Source: Ruminococcaceae bacterium UBA3323
GTDB lineage: Bacteria; Bacillota; Clostridia; Oscillospirales; Acutalibacteraceae
Assembly: GCA_002361935.1 (NCBI GenBank)
Contig: DESD01000021.1
Span: 1-64,000 of the forward strand
Direction of reading: 5' to 3'
Length of the DNA: 64,000 bases
In this document: positions 25,057 to 34,000 of the stretch, piece after piece
Numbering within the stretch: position 1 is the first letter of the stretch
Layout: every line of letters starts with the position of its first letter
Notes under the pieces: model-generated
Seen by the model: the letters and a program-made list of their open reading frames with translations, nothing else
Database searches by the model: none
Told to the model about the DNA's origin: nothing
Translations under genes and position numbers: made by a program

Positions 25057-25379
25057 TATGAATTTTTATCCACCTGATGAAATTTTTTGAGGTTGCCTCG
25101 CTTTGCAGCTCTTTTTTCAAGCTCGGCTTCAATATCCTCAGGGGTAATACCCTGATTTGCCATCATGACAAGTGTATGATAAATCAAATCCGTTATTTCA
25201 TAAACCGTTTCTTCCTTATCATTATTTTTAGCGGCAATCACCATTTCCGTGCATTCCTCGCCAACCTTTTTCAGTATTTTATCAATTCCCTGTTCAAAAA
25301 GATAGGCGGTGTATGAGCCTTCCGCCTTTTCATTTTTTCTTTCTATAATAACCTGATACTCGTTTTTAATTAAATCCAT
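25056..25379 (-). CDS. hisE: Phosphoribosyl-ATP pyrophosphatase
   Basis: A 107-residue MazG-fold enzyme for the second step of histidine synthesis, PR-ATP to PR-AMP. Conserved features are EGSYTAYLFEQGIDKILKKVGEECTEMVIAAKN and the second-helix YEITDLIYHTLVMM. It is separate from HisI here, with the two genes sharing one base, whereas many bacteria fuse them. The stop overlaps the recJ start. Confidence 0.96.
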   Translation of the reverse strand: MDLIKNEYQVIIERKNEKAEGSYTAYLFEQGIDKILKKVGEECTEMVIAAKNNDKEETVYEITDLIYHTLVMMANQGITPEDIEAELEKRAAKRGNLKKFHQVDKNS

Positions 25380-25714
25380 CAGAATTTTTCTCCTTTAATT
25401 TCATTGAAAAAACAGCTATGGCTTCCTGTATGGCAGGCCGCCCCTGTCTGAATAACCTTAACAAGCAGGGTATCATCATCACAATCGCCGTGGATGGAAA
25501 CGACTTTTTGAAGATGGCCGCTTGTTGCACCCTTGTTCCAAAGTTCCTGCCTGCTTCTGGACCAGAACCATGTATAGCCGGTTTCAAGCGTTTTCTGCAT
25601 AGACTCTTTGTTCATATATGCAAGCATAAGCACCTCGTTTGTGCCGCTTTCCTGAATAATGGCCGGAATTAAATCAGCCTTCTGAAAATATTTTTCTATA
25701 TTCATCATTTGCAC
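25379..25714 (-). CDS. hisI: Phosphoribosyl-AMP cyclohydrolase
   Basis: A 111-residue enzyme opening the adenine ring of PR-AMP (third step). Signature regions are [44 protein letters not shown] and the metal-binding [25 protein letters not shown]. The start ATG at 25714 lies inside the end of hisA (10-base overlap); an internal M at residue 3 is possible but has no better ribosome binding site. Confidence 0.96.
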   Translation of the reverse strand: MQMMNIEKYFQKADLIPAIIQESGTNEVLMLAYMNKESMQKTLETGYTWFWSRSRQELWNKGATSGHLQKVVSIHGDCDDDTLLVKVIQTGAACHTGSHSCFFNEIKGEKF

Positions 25715-26418
25715 ACCTCTATGGCTTCCTCAAGAATAAGGGTTTTATTATAAAGGCTTTTTCCGCAGATTGCACCATACAGCCCCTCTTTTTTCAGAGC
25801 AAGAATATCATCAATATTTGTTACTCCGCCCGAAGCGGTTATATCACAGGAAACTGCATTGTTGATTTCGGCAAGCTGGCTGATATTCGGACCGCTCAAT
25901 GTACCGTCCTTTGAAATATCGGTATAAATAATTGTTTTTACACCGGCTGCCTCCATCTGCTTTGCAAGCTTCGTAAAATAAACATCGGAGCCCTCTGTCC
26001 ATCCCTCGGCTGCAGCATAACCGTTTTTCGCATCAATACCAACAGCAATGATATCGCCGAATTCTTTAACAGCCTCCCTAACCAAATTCGGATTCTTAAG
26101 AGCAACAGAGCCGAGAATAATACGACTTATATTATGATTTACATAAAAATCTATATCCTGCATCGTTCGGATACCGCCGCCGATTTCAACCTTAAGCCCT
26201 GTTTGATTTGCAACATCTGTAAAGGTTTTAGCATTTACAGGCTTTTTCTGCAAAGAGCCATCCAAATCAACCATATGTATCCATGAAGCGCCTGCCTTTT
26301 CAAACTGAAAAGCGGTTTCAAGTGCGTTATCGGCAACCTGATGCGCTGTTGAAAAATCGCCCTTGTAAAGGCGAACGGGTTTACCGTCTATAATATCTAT
26401 TGCAGGAAAAATAATCAT
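25705..26418 (-). CDS. hisA: ProFAR isomerase
   Basis: A 237-residue TIM-barrel isomerase converting ProFAR to PRFAR (fourth step). The catalytic aspartates are D8 in [14 protein letters not shown] and the one in [15 protein letters not shown] (about 130), and the phosphate-binding GGIRTMQDI and [10 protein letters not shown] segments are clear. It overlaps hisB by one base and hisI by ten. PRFAR would next require HisH and HisF, which are not encoded in this window. Confidence 0.96.
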   Translation of the reverse strand: MIIFPAIDIIDGKPVRLYKGDFSTAHQVADNALETAFQFEKAGASWIHMVDLDGSLQKKPVNAKTFTDVANQTGLKVEIGGGIRTMQDIDFYVNHNISRIILGSVALKNPNLVREAVKEFGDIIAVGIDAKNGYAAAEGWTEGSDVYFTKLAKQMEAAGVKTIIYTDISKDGTLSGPNISQLAEINNAVSCDITASGGVTNIDDILALKKEGLYGAICGKSLYNKTLILEEAIEVCK

Positions 26419-26993
26419 TACAGAACTCCTTTTGTGGAAAGTACTCCGCCGTTATTTTTGGTTACGGCAATTTTTAATGCATGTGCAAGCGCTTTAAATA
26501 AAGCCTCTATCTCGTGATGGGAATTAGAGCCATACAGAACATTCAGATGAAGCGTGATACCCGAATTCATTGCAAAGGCACGGAAGAATTCCTCCGTACA
26601 GCAGGTTTCATAATCTCCGCAGCGCTCCTCATTAAAATCTGCATGAAACACAAGAAACGGTCTGTTGGAAATATCAAGAGAGCACATTGCAAGGCTTTCA
26701 TCCATAGGAATACTGAAGGAACCGTACCTATTAATTCCGCACATATCGCCAAGTGCTTTTTTGAACGCCATACCAAGCGCAATTCCCGTATCTTCAACGG
26801 TATGATGCGTATCTACCTCAAGATCGCCTGCTGTCTTAACATTAAGGCCAAAGCCGCCGTGAACACCCAAGGCATTCAGCATATGATCAAAAAAACCGAT
26901 ACCTGTTGATACTTCAACCTCGCCGCCATCAAGATTTAATTCAATTCTAATCTGTGTTTCTTTCGTGTTTCTTTCAATAGAAGAAGTTCTCAT
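26418..26993 (-). CDS. hisB: Imidazoleglycerol-phosphate dehydratase
   Basis: A 191-residue dehydratase without the phosphatase half seen in enterics, catalysing the sixth step. Metal-binding motifs GFFDHMLNALGVHGGFGL, DTHHTVEDTGIALG and the C-terminal GSNSHHEIEALFKALAHAL are intact. A 14-base gap separates it from the DUF3006 gene upstream. Confidence 0.96.
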   Translation of the reverse strand: MRTSSIERNTKETQIRIELNLDGGEVEVSTGIGFFDHMLNALGVHGGFGLNVKTAGDLEVDTHHTVEDTGIALGMAFKKALGDMCGINRYGSFSIPMDESLAMCSLDISNRPFLVFHADFNEERCGDYETCCTEEFFRAFAMNSGITLHLNVLYGSNSHHEIEALFKALAHALKIAVTKNNGGVLSTKGVL

Positions 26994-27007
26994 ATTTACA
27001 CCTCTTT

Positions 27008-27211
27008 TCAGTCCTGAAAAAGACTGTTCATAAGCTTGTTTATATTGTTTTTTCTTTTATCTGTTTCCTCAGCTTCAACAGAAATTTTTATAACATCGCC
27101 CTCTTTAATACCATCCGGCAATGCCCTGAGCGGAAGATCCGCAAAGCTTCCCTCTTCAATTTCACAAACTGCAAAACCGGCTTCAATTCTGTCTACTACT
27201 AACCTTTTCAT
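27008..27211 (-). CDS. DUF3006-domain small protein
   Basis: A 67-residue protein matching the DUF3006 pattern: KRLVVDRIEAGFAVCEIEEG at the start and a central LPDGIKEGDVIKI, predicted as a small beta-barrel. Function is unknown. DUF3006 genes commonly sit next to a ComEC-like metallo-beta-lactamase gene, as here (3-base gap). Its presence between hisD and hisB is not explained by histidine synthesis. Confidence 0.82.
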   Translation of the reverse strand: MKRLVVDRIEAGFAVCEIEEGSFADLPLRALPDGIKEGDVIKISVEAEETDKRKNNINKLMNSLFQD

Positions 27212-27214
27212 ATA

Positions 27215-28108
27215 TTATTCCTTTTCACAGTAAAGCGTAATATTCGTTTTATCGGAAACAACGGCTACATTTCCGTTTATATCCGTTCTTAAAATCTTTG
27301 CGCCGATTTCGCTTAAATTATTTATCGCTTCAAAATGAGGATGATTATAGGAATTATCCTTTCCAACCTCAATAACAGCAATACCGGGCGAAACAGCACT
27401 TACAAATTCAAAGGAGGAAGCAGTTTTACTGCCATGATGACCTACCTTTAAAACATCAGCATTCAGTTTATCCTTTGTTGAAGCTTTTAATATTTCTGTT
27501 TCAGAAGCAGCCTCGGCATCACCCATAAACAGAAACACATTACTGCCGTATTGAAGCCTTAAAACTGCCGAATACGCATTAAGATTATCATAATTGGCTT
27601 TCACAGGGGCAAGAAATTCGGCAGACAAATCATCTTCATCAAGAACCGCTGCACCCGCCTTTGCCGTATGGATACTCCTGCCCTTATCGGAAATTGCAAG
27701 AAGCAGGTTTTCATATGTTTGGGTATTTGCCGAAACCTTTGGCATATAGATGTCACCGATATCAAAATGCTCAACAACCGCTTTCATTCCGCCGATATGG
27801 TCGGCATGCGGATGTGTTGCAACAAGATAATCAATTTTACTGTATCCAAGCCTAGAAATAAAATCAATTATTGTATCTGATGCATCAGATGTTGAAGCAT
27901 CAATCAGCATACATTTTCCGTCGGGAAGCTGAACAAACTCGCTGTCCCCCTGCCCTACGTCTAAATAATTTACAACGATTGTACCGTCCGTCTGCAGGTT
28001 TTTACCTGCTTCAAGCTCTTTGGTTTCCGTAAGATAATACCCGGTAACGCTGAGCAAAGCAACAACAATAGCAGCAATAATCGTTTTTATAAGCTTTTTA
28101 TTTCTCAT
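27215..28108 (-). CDS. ComEC/Rec2-like metallo-beta-lactamase-fold protein, membrane-anchored
   Basis: A 297-residue protein with an N-terminal membrane anchor or uncleaved signal (LIKTIIAAIVVALLSVTGYYLT) and an outward-facing MBL domain like the ComEC C-terminal domain: NYLDVGQGDSEFVQLPDG, THPHADHIGGM (HxHxDH), FMGDAEAASETE and KVGHHGSKTASS. The ComEC channel is absent, so it is a stand-alone hydrolase, possibly a secreted nuclease or phosphodiesterase. It overlaps hisD by 4 bases, so it is co-translated with the his operon. Confidence 0.86.
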   Translation of the reverse strand: MRNKKLIKTIIAAIVVALLSVTGYYLTETKELEAGKNLQTDGTIVVNYLDVGQGDSEFVQLPDGKCMLIDASTSDASDTIIDFISRLGYSKIDYLVATHPHADHIGGMKAVVEHFDIGDIYMPKVSANTQTYENLLLAISDKGRSIHTAKAGAAVLDEDDLSAEFLAPVKANYDNLNAYSAVLRLQYGSNVFLFMGDAEAASETEILKASTKDKLNADVLKVGHHGSKTASSFEFVSAVSPGIAVIEVGKDNSYNHPHFEAINNLSEIGAKILRTDINGNVAVVSDKTNITLYCEKE

Positions 28109-29391
28109 TTATCAAATCTTACCTTGATGGAGTTGGCATGCGCAGTTAAGCCCTCACTGTCTGCAAGCGTAACAATTTCATCCTTAGCCTGTGCAAGCGC
28201 ATCCTCTGTATAATAAATAAATGAAGATTTTTTTACAAAGCTGTCAACAGAGAGCGGACTGAAAAATCTTGCTGTTCCGCTTGTAGGAAGGACATGGTTC
28301 GGGCCTGCAAAATAATCACCGAGAGGTTCAGGCGACCAGTTACCAAGAAAAACAGAACCGGCATTATCAAGCATGCCTATATATTTAAGAGGCTCCTCAA
28401 CACAAAGCTCAAGATGCTCGGGAGCAAGCTCATTTGCAAATTCAATAGCCTGAGCAAGATTTTCACAAACGATTATCTCTCCATAGCTTTCAAGGGACTG
28501 CTCTATAATTTCCTGCCTTTCCAGGAACTTAATCTGCTTTTCAATTTCCTTTGCAGTAGCTTTTGCAACAGCCTCTGAGGTTGTTAAAAGAATAGAAGAC
28601 GCCATTACATCATGCTCTGCCTGACTCATTAAATCAGCTGCAAGAAAGGACGGCTTTGCCGTTTTATCCGCAACAATAAGAATCTCGGACGGACCGGCAA
28701 CCATATCAATATCCACAACGCCGTAAAGAAGCTTTTTGGCAGTTGCAACAAAAATATTTCCGGGACCGACAATTTTATCAACCTTTGGTATTTTTTCCGT
28801 TCCGTAAGCAAGTGCGGCAACAGCCTGTGCACCGCCGCAAAGGAAAACCTTATCAACACCGGCAACTGCAGCAGCAGCCATAATGTTCGGGTTGGGAGAG
28901 CCATCCTTTGACGGGGGAGTTACCATTATAATCTCCTTAACCCCTGCAATCTTGGCCGGAACAGCATTCATCAAAACAGAGCTTGGATAAGCTGCTGTGC
29001 CGCCGGGAACATAGATTCCGACTCTTTTAAGACCGCGAACACGCTGCCCCATAATCACGCCGTTTTCCTTTGTTGTAAGCCAGCTTTGCTGCGCTTGACG
29101 CTGATGGAAATCATAAATATTATTTTTAGCATCAACCACAGCCTGCTTGAAATCATCATCAACCAGATCAAGATACGCCGAAAGCTCGTCCTTTTCAATA
29201 ACTGTTTTTTTAGGCACGGCACCGTCAAATCTTACGGTATATTCACGAACGGCATCATCACCGCCCTCTTTTACACCCTGAATAATGGATGAAACAATAT
29301 CAACAATTTTCTGATCTGTTTCGCCGCTTCTTTTCTTCAGATTCTCAATAAGCGCATATTCGCTTTTTCCGTTTGCTTTTGTAATTTTCAT
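28105..29391 (-). CDS. hisD: Histidinol dehydrogenase
   Basis: A 428-residue NAD-dependent zinc enzyme for the last two steps, histidinol to histidine. Clear segments are VGIYVPGGTAAYPSSVLMNAVPAKIAG, GPGNIFVATAKKLL, VDIDMVAGPSEILI and the catalytic FANELAPEHLEL (about 326-337) with GPNHVLPTSGTARF. Ten bases separate it from the hisZG gene upstream, with a good ribosome binding site. Confidence 0.97.
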   Translation of the reverse strand: MKITKANGKSEYALIENLKKRSGETDQKIVDIVSSIIQGVKEGGDDAVREYTVRFDGAVPKKTVIEKDELSAYLDLVDDDFKQAVVDAKNNIYDFHQRQAQQSWLTTKENGVIMGQRVRGLKRVGIYVPGGTAAYPSSVLMNAVPAKIAGVKEIIMVTPPSKDGSPNPNIMAAAAVAGVDKVFLCGGAQAVAALAYGTEKIPKVDKIVGPGNIFVATAKKLLYGVVDIDMVAGPSEILIVADKTAKPSFLAADLMSQAEHDVMASSILLTTSEAVAKATAKEIEKQIKFLERQEIIEQSLESYGEIIVCENLAQAIEFANELAPEHLELCVEEPLKYIGMLDNAGSVFLGNWSPEPLGDYFAGPNHVLPTSGTARFFSPLSVDSFVKKSSFIYYTEDALAQAKDEIVTLADSEGLTAHANSIKVRFDK

Positions 29392-29400
29392 ATTTTACCC

Positions 29401-31014
29401 TCACGCCTTACTTGCTTTTTCCATATCAGCAAGAAATGCTTCAATTTCATCCTTGCGAAGCTTCATGGAAGCCATATTAACAATAACCCTTGCAGAAATA
29501 GGGAAAATTTCCTCTACAACCTCAAGCCCGTTTTCTTTTAAAGTTGAACCTGTTTCCACAATATCAACAATGCCGTCTGCCAAACCGAGAAGAGGCGCAA
29601 GCTCAACACTGCCTTCAATTTTAATAATATCCACATCCATACCCTTTGATTTAAAGAAATCTCTTGCAACCTTCGGATATTTTGATGCAACTGTTTTTCT
29701 TTTATAACCACTGAAAAAATCCGTATTTTTAGGACAGGCCAGCGCAAATCGGCACTTGCCGAGGTTTAAATCCATAACCTCATAAAAGGAGCTGCCATGC
29801 TCAACAATTGTATCCTTTCCCACAACACCGATATCGCAGACACCGTGTTCAACATAGGTGATGACATCCGGTGCTTTTGAAAGAACAGCCTCATACTTAT
29901 CAACGGGAAGAATTAATCTTCTGCCTTTGTTTTCAAGTTCACTTGTATCAAGCCCCATTTTCTGAAAAAGACTGACCGATGATTTTTCAAGCCTGCCCTT
30001 TGTTAATGCAATTCGGATAGGACGCTCCACATTAATAACTTCATTCTTGGCATCACAGAGTGCATTAACATCAACGCCAAAACCGATAGCCGGAACATCC
30101 AGACCGAATTCAGCAATAAGATTATCATATCTTCCGCCTGAAAGTATTGTTGCACCCGAGCCTTCTGCATATCCCCTGAAAATAACGCCTGTATAATAAT
30201 TTGAACGGTTAACAAGCCCCAAATCTATCATCACGGCATCAGAAATTTTCATTTCTTCAAGTTTGCCCAAAAGCGTTTTCAGATAATCAAGTGCTTTATC
30301 CGAATTTTCACTCTGATAAAGCTTTTTCGCTTCATCCAGCACCTCTGTACCGCCGAAAAGACGGGGAAGCTTATGGAGTACCTGTGTTTCCGGAGTATTT
30401 CCGATTTCATCAAGCAAATCACCGAGGGCTGCGTAATTCTTACCCTCGATAAGCTTGCATATCTCTGACTTTTCGGTTGAAGATAAATCCATTTTATCAA
30501 GCACAGCATTGAAAAAACCTGCATGGCCGATTTCAATCTTAAATGAATTAACACTTGACCTTTTCAGTGCCTCAACCGCCATAGAGATAACCTCTATATC
30601 AGCCTCAAGTGAAGCATCACCGATAAATTCAATTCCGCTCTGAGGAATTTCATCCGTAGTTCCTGCAAGCACCTTGTTCTTAACAAAAACATTCTGGTTG
30701 TAATAAAGCCTTACAGGAAAATCTGCCTCTTTGAGCCTTGTTGCAACAAGACGGGCAATCGGCATTGTATTATCCGGACGAAGCACTGTTGTTCTGCCGT
30801 GATTATCGGTTAATTTATACATATCATCGGCCTCAATGCCTGCATTCCCGTTTGTAAATACATCAAAAAATTCAATCGCCGGGGTTACAACCTTACGATA
30901 TGAATTTTCCTTGTATAGCGTCGAAAGTGCAGTTTCCACATTCTTTCTGTCGTCACATTCGTCAAAAAGAAAATCACGGCTGCCCTCGGGTGTTATATTT
31001 GAATATCTTTTCAT
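29401..31014 (-). CDS. hisZG: HisZ-HisG fusion: ATP phosphoribosyltransferase, regulatory and catalytic
   Basis: A 537-residue fusion. Residues 1-330 are HisZ, a histidyl-tRNA synthetase-like regulatory subunit (TPEGSRDFLFDECDDRK, VLRPDNTMPIARLVATR, GFGVDVNALCDA). Residues about 335-537 are short-form HisG (PIRIALTKGRLEKSSVSLF, GVCDIGVVGKDTIVEHG, GIVDIVETGSTLKENGLEV). The reading frame is continuous through the linker ECDAKNEVINVERP-like region, with no stop. Normally the two are separate polypeptides forming a hetero-octamer; here stoichiometry is fixed. It commits ATP and PRPP to histidine synthesis and is the first gene of the operon. Confidence 0.95.
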   Translation of the reverse strand: MKRYSNITPEGSRDFLFDECDDRKNVETALSTLYKENSYRKVVTPAIEFFDVFTNGNAGIEADDMYKLTDNHGRTTVLRPDNTMPIARLVATRLKEADFPVRLYYNQNVFVKNKVLAGTTDEIPQSGIEFIGDASLEADIEVISMAVEALKRSSVNSFKIEIGHAGFFNAVLDKMDLSSTEKSEICKLIEGKNYAALGDLLDEIGNTPETQVLHKLPRLFGGTEVLDEAKKLYQSENSDKALDYLKTLLGKLEEMKISDAVMIDLGLVNRSNYYTGVIFRGYAEGSGATILSGGRYDNLIAEFGLDVPAIGFGVDVNALCDAKNEVINVERPIRIALTKGRLEKSSVSLFQKMGLDTSELENKGRRLILPVDKYEAVLSKAPDVITYVEHGVCDIGVVGKDTIVEHGSSFYEVMDLNLGKCRFALACPKNTDFFSGYKRKTVASKYPKVARDFFKSKGMDVDIIKIEGSVELAPLLGLADGIVDIVETGSTLKENGLEVVEEIFPISARVIVNMASMKLRKDEIEAFLADMEKASKA

Positions 31015-31036
31015 AGTTTATCTCCTTGATTACACT

Positions 31037-31065
31037 TTAGCGTGCTAACGTGCTACTATGCTAAC
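31037..31065. promoter_or_regulatory. Phased TGCTA repeats over the his promoter (putative HisR operator)
   Basis: Three direct repeats TGCTAAC, TGCTACT, TGCTAAC begin at 31043, 31051 and 31059, exactly 8 bases apart. An inverted TTTAGCG at 31037 completes a palindrome TTAGCGTGCTAA with the first. They cover the -10 box and start site. TrpR binds tandem operators with an 8-bp period, so a TrpR/YerC-type histidine repressor is a reasonable guess. The regulator gene is not in the window. Confidence 0.55.
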
Positions 31066-31086
31066 ACATTGAAACTGTAATGTCAA
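31058..31086 (-). promoter_or_regulatory. Histidine operon promoter
   Basis: Minus strand TTGACA (31081-31086), 17 bases, TAGCAT (31058-31063). The leader to the hisZG ATG at 31014 is only about 37 bases, too short for a T-box or his attenuator. Confidence 0.75.
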
Positions 31087-31089
31087 CCA

Positions 31090-34000
31090 TTAAAATAAAG
31101 AAATCTGATTACTGTCCGGCAAATCGCCCAGAGCGCCGCATTCACGAAGTGATTCAACAACACTGGAACCGATATGCGCTCTTGCCATTAAATCATCACA
31201 GGAAATAAAATCACCATTGCCGTCGTGAACAGCATCATAAATGGATTTGGCAGCATTTTCTCCAACGCCTGAAATAGCGGAAAACGGAAGCCTGATTTTA
31301 CCGTCTTCAATCTTATAGACACGCCAATCCGATTTATACAAATCAACAGACAGAAATTCTATTCCCCTTGCAAGCATTTCTATAACAATCTGATTAACAA
31401 CATAGGTTGATTCTTCTTTAGCAGTAATCGGATCATTGTTTTTCTTTTTAGCATTATATTCATTCATTTTTGCCTTAACCGCCGCTTTGCCCGCAACTGC
31501 CGAAACGGCATCCAAATCGCCGCCACGAACGGTAAAATAAGCAGAATAAAAATGAATGGGATAATAAATTTTATACCACGCAAGGCGAAGCGCCGCAATA
31601 ACATAAGCGGCGGCATGCGCCTTCGGGAACATGTATTTGATTTTATAACAGGAATCAATATACCACTGCTCAACACCGATTGTTTTCATTGCTTCCTCAT
31701 ACGGCGGAAGCTCTTTCGGAGCCTTACCCTTACGGGTATATTCCATAATCTTGAAGCAATCCTTCTTTGATAGAGGAGATTCCTTTCCGGTTTCCTTTTC
31801 ATATTTTTCTGCAACATGAATAAGATGCGTCATAATATCATCACGGCATCCGATAACCTCGGAAATCGTACAGGTACCATTCTGAATAAGCTCCTGCGCA
31901 TTACCGAGCCAAACATCCGTGCCATGTGAAAGCCCTGAAATCTGAAGCAAATCGGCAAAGGTTTTTGGCTGAGCCTCTTCAAGCATTCCGATAACAAACG
32001 GCGTTCCCATTTCGGGAATAGCAAGCGTGCCGGTATTACAGCCGATATCCTCAGGTGCCACGCCGATCGGCTCTGTTGATGTAATCAGCTGATAAAGCTT
32101 CGGATCGGCAAGATCAACATCCATAACGGGAATTCCGGTTGAATCCTCAAGATATTTATAAAGCGTGGGATTATCGTGACCAAGTTCATCAAGCTTAAGC
32201 AATGTATCGTGAAGTGAATTTTTAAAGTCAAAATGCGTTGTATAGGTTCCCTTTGATGCATCGTTTGACGGATACTGAATCGGTGTAAAATCTTCAACAG
32301 TATATTTATCCGGAACTACAACCATTCCGCCCGGGTGCTGACCTGTTGTGCGCTTAATACCTGTGCAGCCCTTGGTTAATCGGTCTATTTCCGCTCTTGG
32401 AGTACCGACAATATTGCGCTCATCAAGATATTTCATAACATAGCCGTATGCCGTTTTATCGGCAACAGTTGCCATTGTTCCTGCCTTAAACACATAATCC
32501 TTACCGAAAAGCTCTTCGGTATATCTATGGGAGCGTGACTGATATTCCCCGCTGAAATTAAGGTCGATATCCGGCTCCTTATCACCGTCAAACCCAAGGA
32601 AGGTTTCAAACGGAATTTCGTGGCCGTCACGTTTCATGGGTGTTCCGCATTCCGGGCAATTTTTCGGCGGCAGATCAAAGCCCGAGCCATATTCACCGTG
32701 AAGGAAAAATTCACTGTGCTTACAATTCTTACAATAATAATGCGGAGCAAGAGGATTAACCTCTGATATACCGCCGAAATGGGCAGCAAGAGAAGAGCCT
32801 ACTGAGCCTCTTGATCCAACAAGATATCCGTTTCGCTCACTCTCCTCAACAAGACGCTTTGCAATAACATACAGCACACCGAAGCCATGGCCGATAATAG
32901 AATCCAGCTCACGCTGAAGACGGCCTGCAACATATTCGGGAACAGGATCGCCGTAAAGTTCCTTTGCCATAGACCAGCATTTTTCTGTTAACTCCTCGTT
33001 GGCACCGTCAATATGCGGCTGGAATGTTCCGGGAGGAATAGGCGGAATATTATCCATAACCATATCCGCAATTTTATTTGGATTATCAATAACAAATTCC
33101 TTTGCCCTGTCCCCTGCCCATGCAAAATCAGCAAGCATTTCATCCGTTGTTTTAAAATAGAGAGGTGCCTGATTATCGGCATCATCAAAACCCTTTGACG
33201 CCATAATGATAGCACGGAACTTTGCATCCTTTTCATCAAGGAAATGAACATCTCCCGTAGCAACAACAGGCTTGCCAAGCTTATCTGCAAGCGCAATGAT
33301 TTTCTTGTTAATATTGATTAAATCTTCCTCGGTATTTACCTTCCAATGAAGATTTTTCTTTTCTTCGCCTTTTTTATTTGTTATATATTCCTGATCGCTT
33401 GTGCGAAGCATAAAAGCATTATTTCCGTTTGGCTGAATTTCAAGATAATCATAAAAGGAAGCAATTCTTTCAAGTTCTTCCTCAGACTCCTCACACAGAA
33501 TCGCCTGATAAAGCTCACCCTGTTCACAGGCAGAGCCTAAAATCAATCCGTCACGCTTGGCTGCAAGCATGGATTTCGGAATAAGCGGACGGGTTTTATA
33601 GGTTTTTACATTTGAATGAGAAATAAGCTCATAAAGATTCTTTCTTCCGTATTTTCTTTCCTCTTTCGGAATGCTTTCATCAAGAGAGGTATCCTCTTTT
33701 ACAAGCAGAATAATGTGATGCCGTTTAAACTGATTATTTTTCAGCTTCATAAAATTGGGATATTTTTCATCATCTACCAAATATCCTTCCATGCCAAGAA
33801 TGAGTTTTATCTTTCCCTTGGCAGCATTATATGCTTCCGGAAGAGCCTGTACAACGCCATGATCTGTAACCGCTATTGCCTTATGTCCCCATTTAATTGC
33901 TCTGTTTATAAGCGCTTTCGGAGCAGTTATGCCATCCATTTCGGAAAGTGAGGTATGAAGATGAAGCTCAACTCTTTTTTCCTCTGCGTGATCCTCTTTT

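Noticed and set aside
31015..31089. T-box or his attenuator before hisZG
   Set aside because: The leader is about 37 bases; there is no specifier loop, antiterminator sequence or histidine-rich leader peptide.
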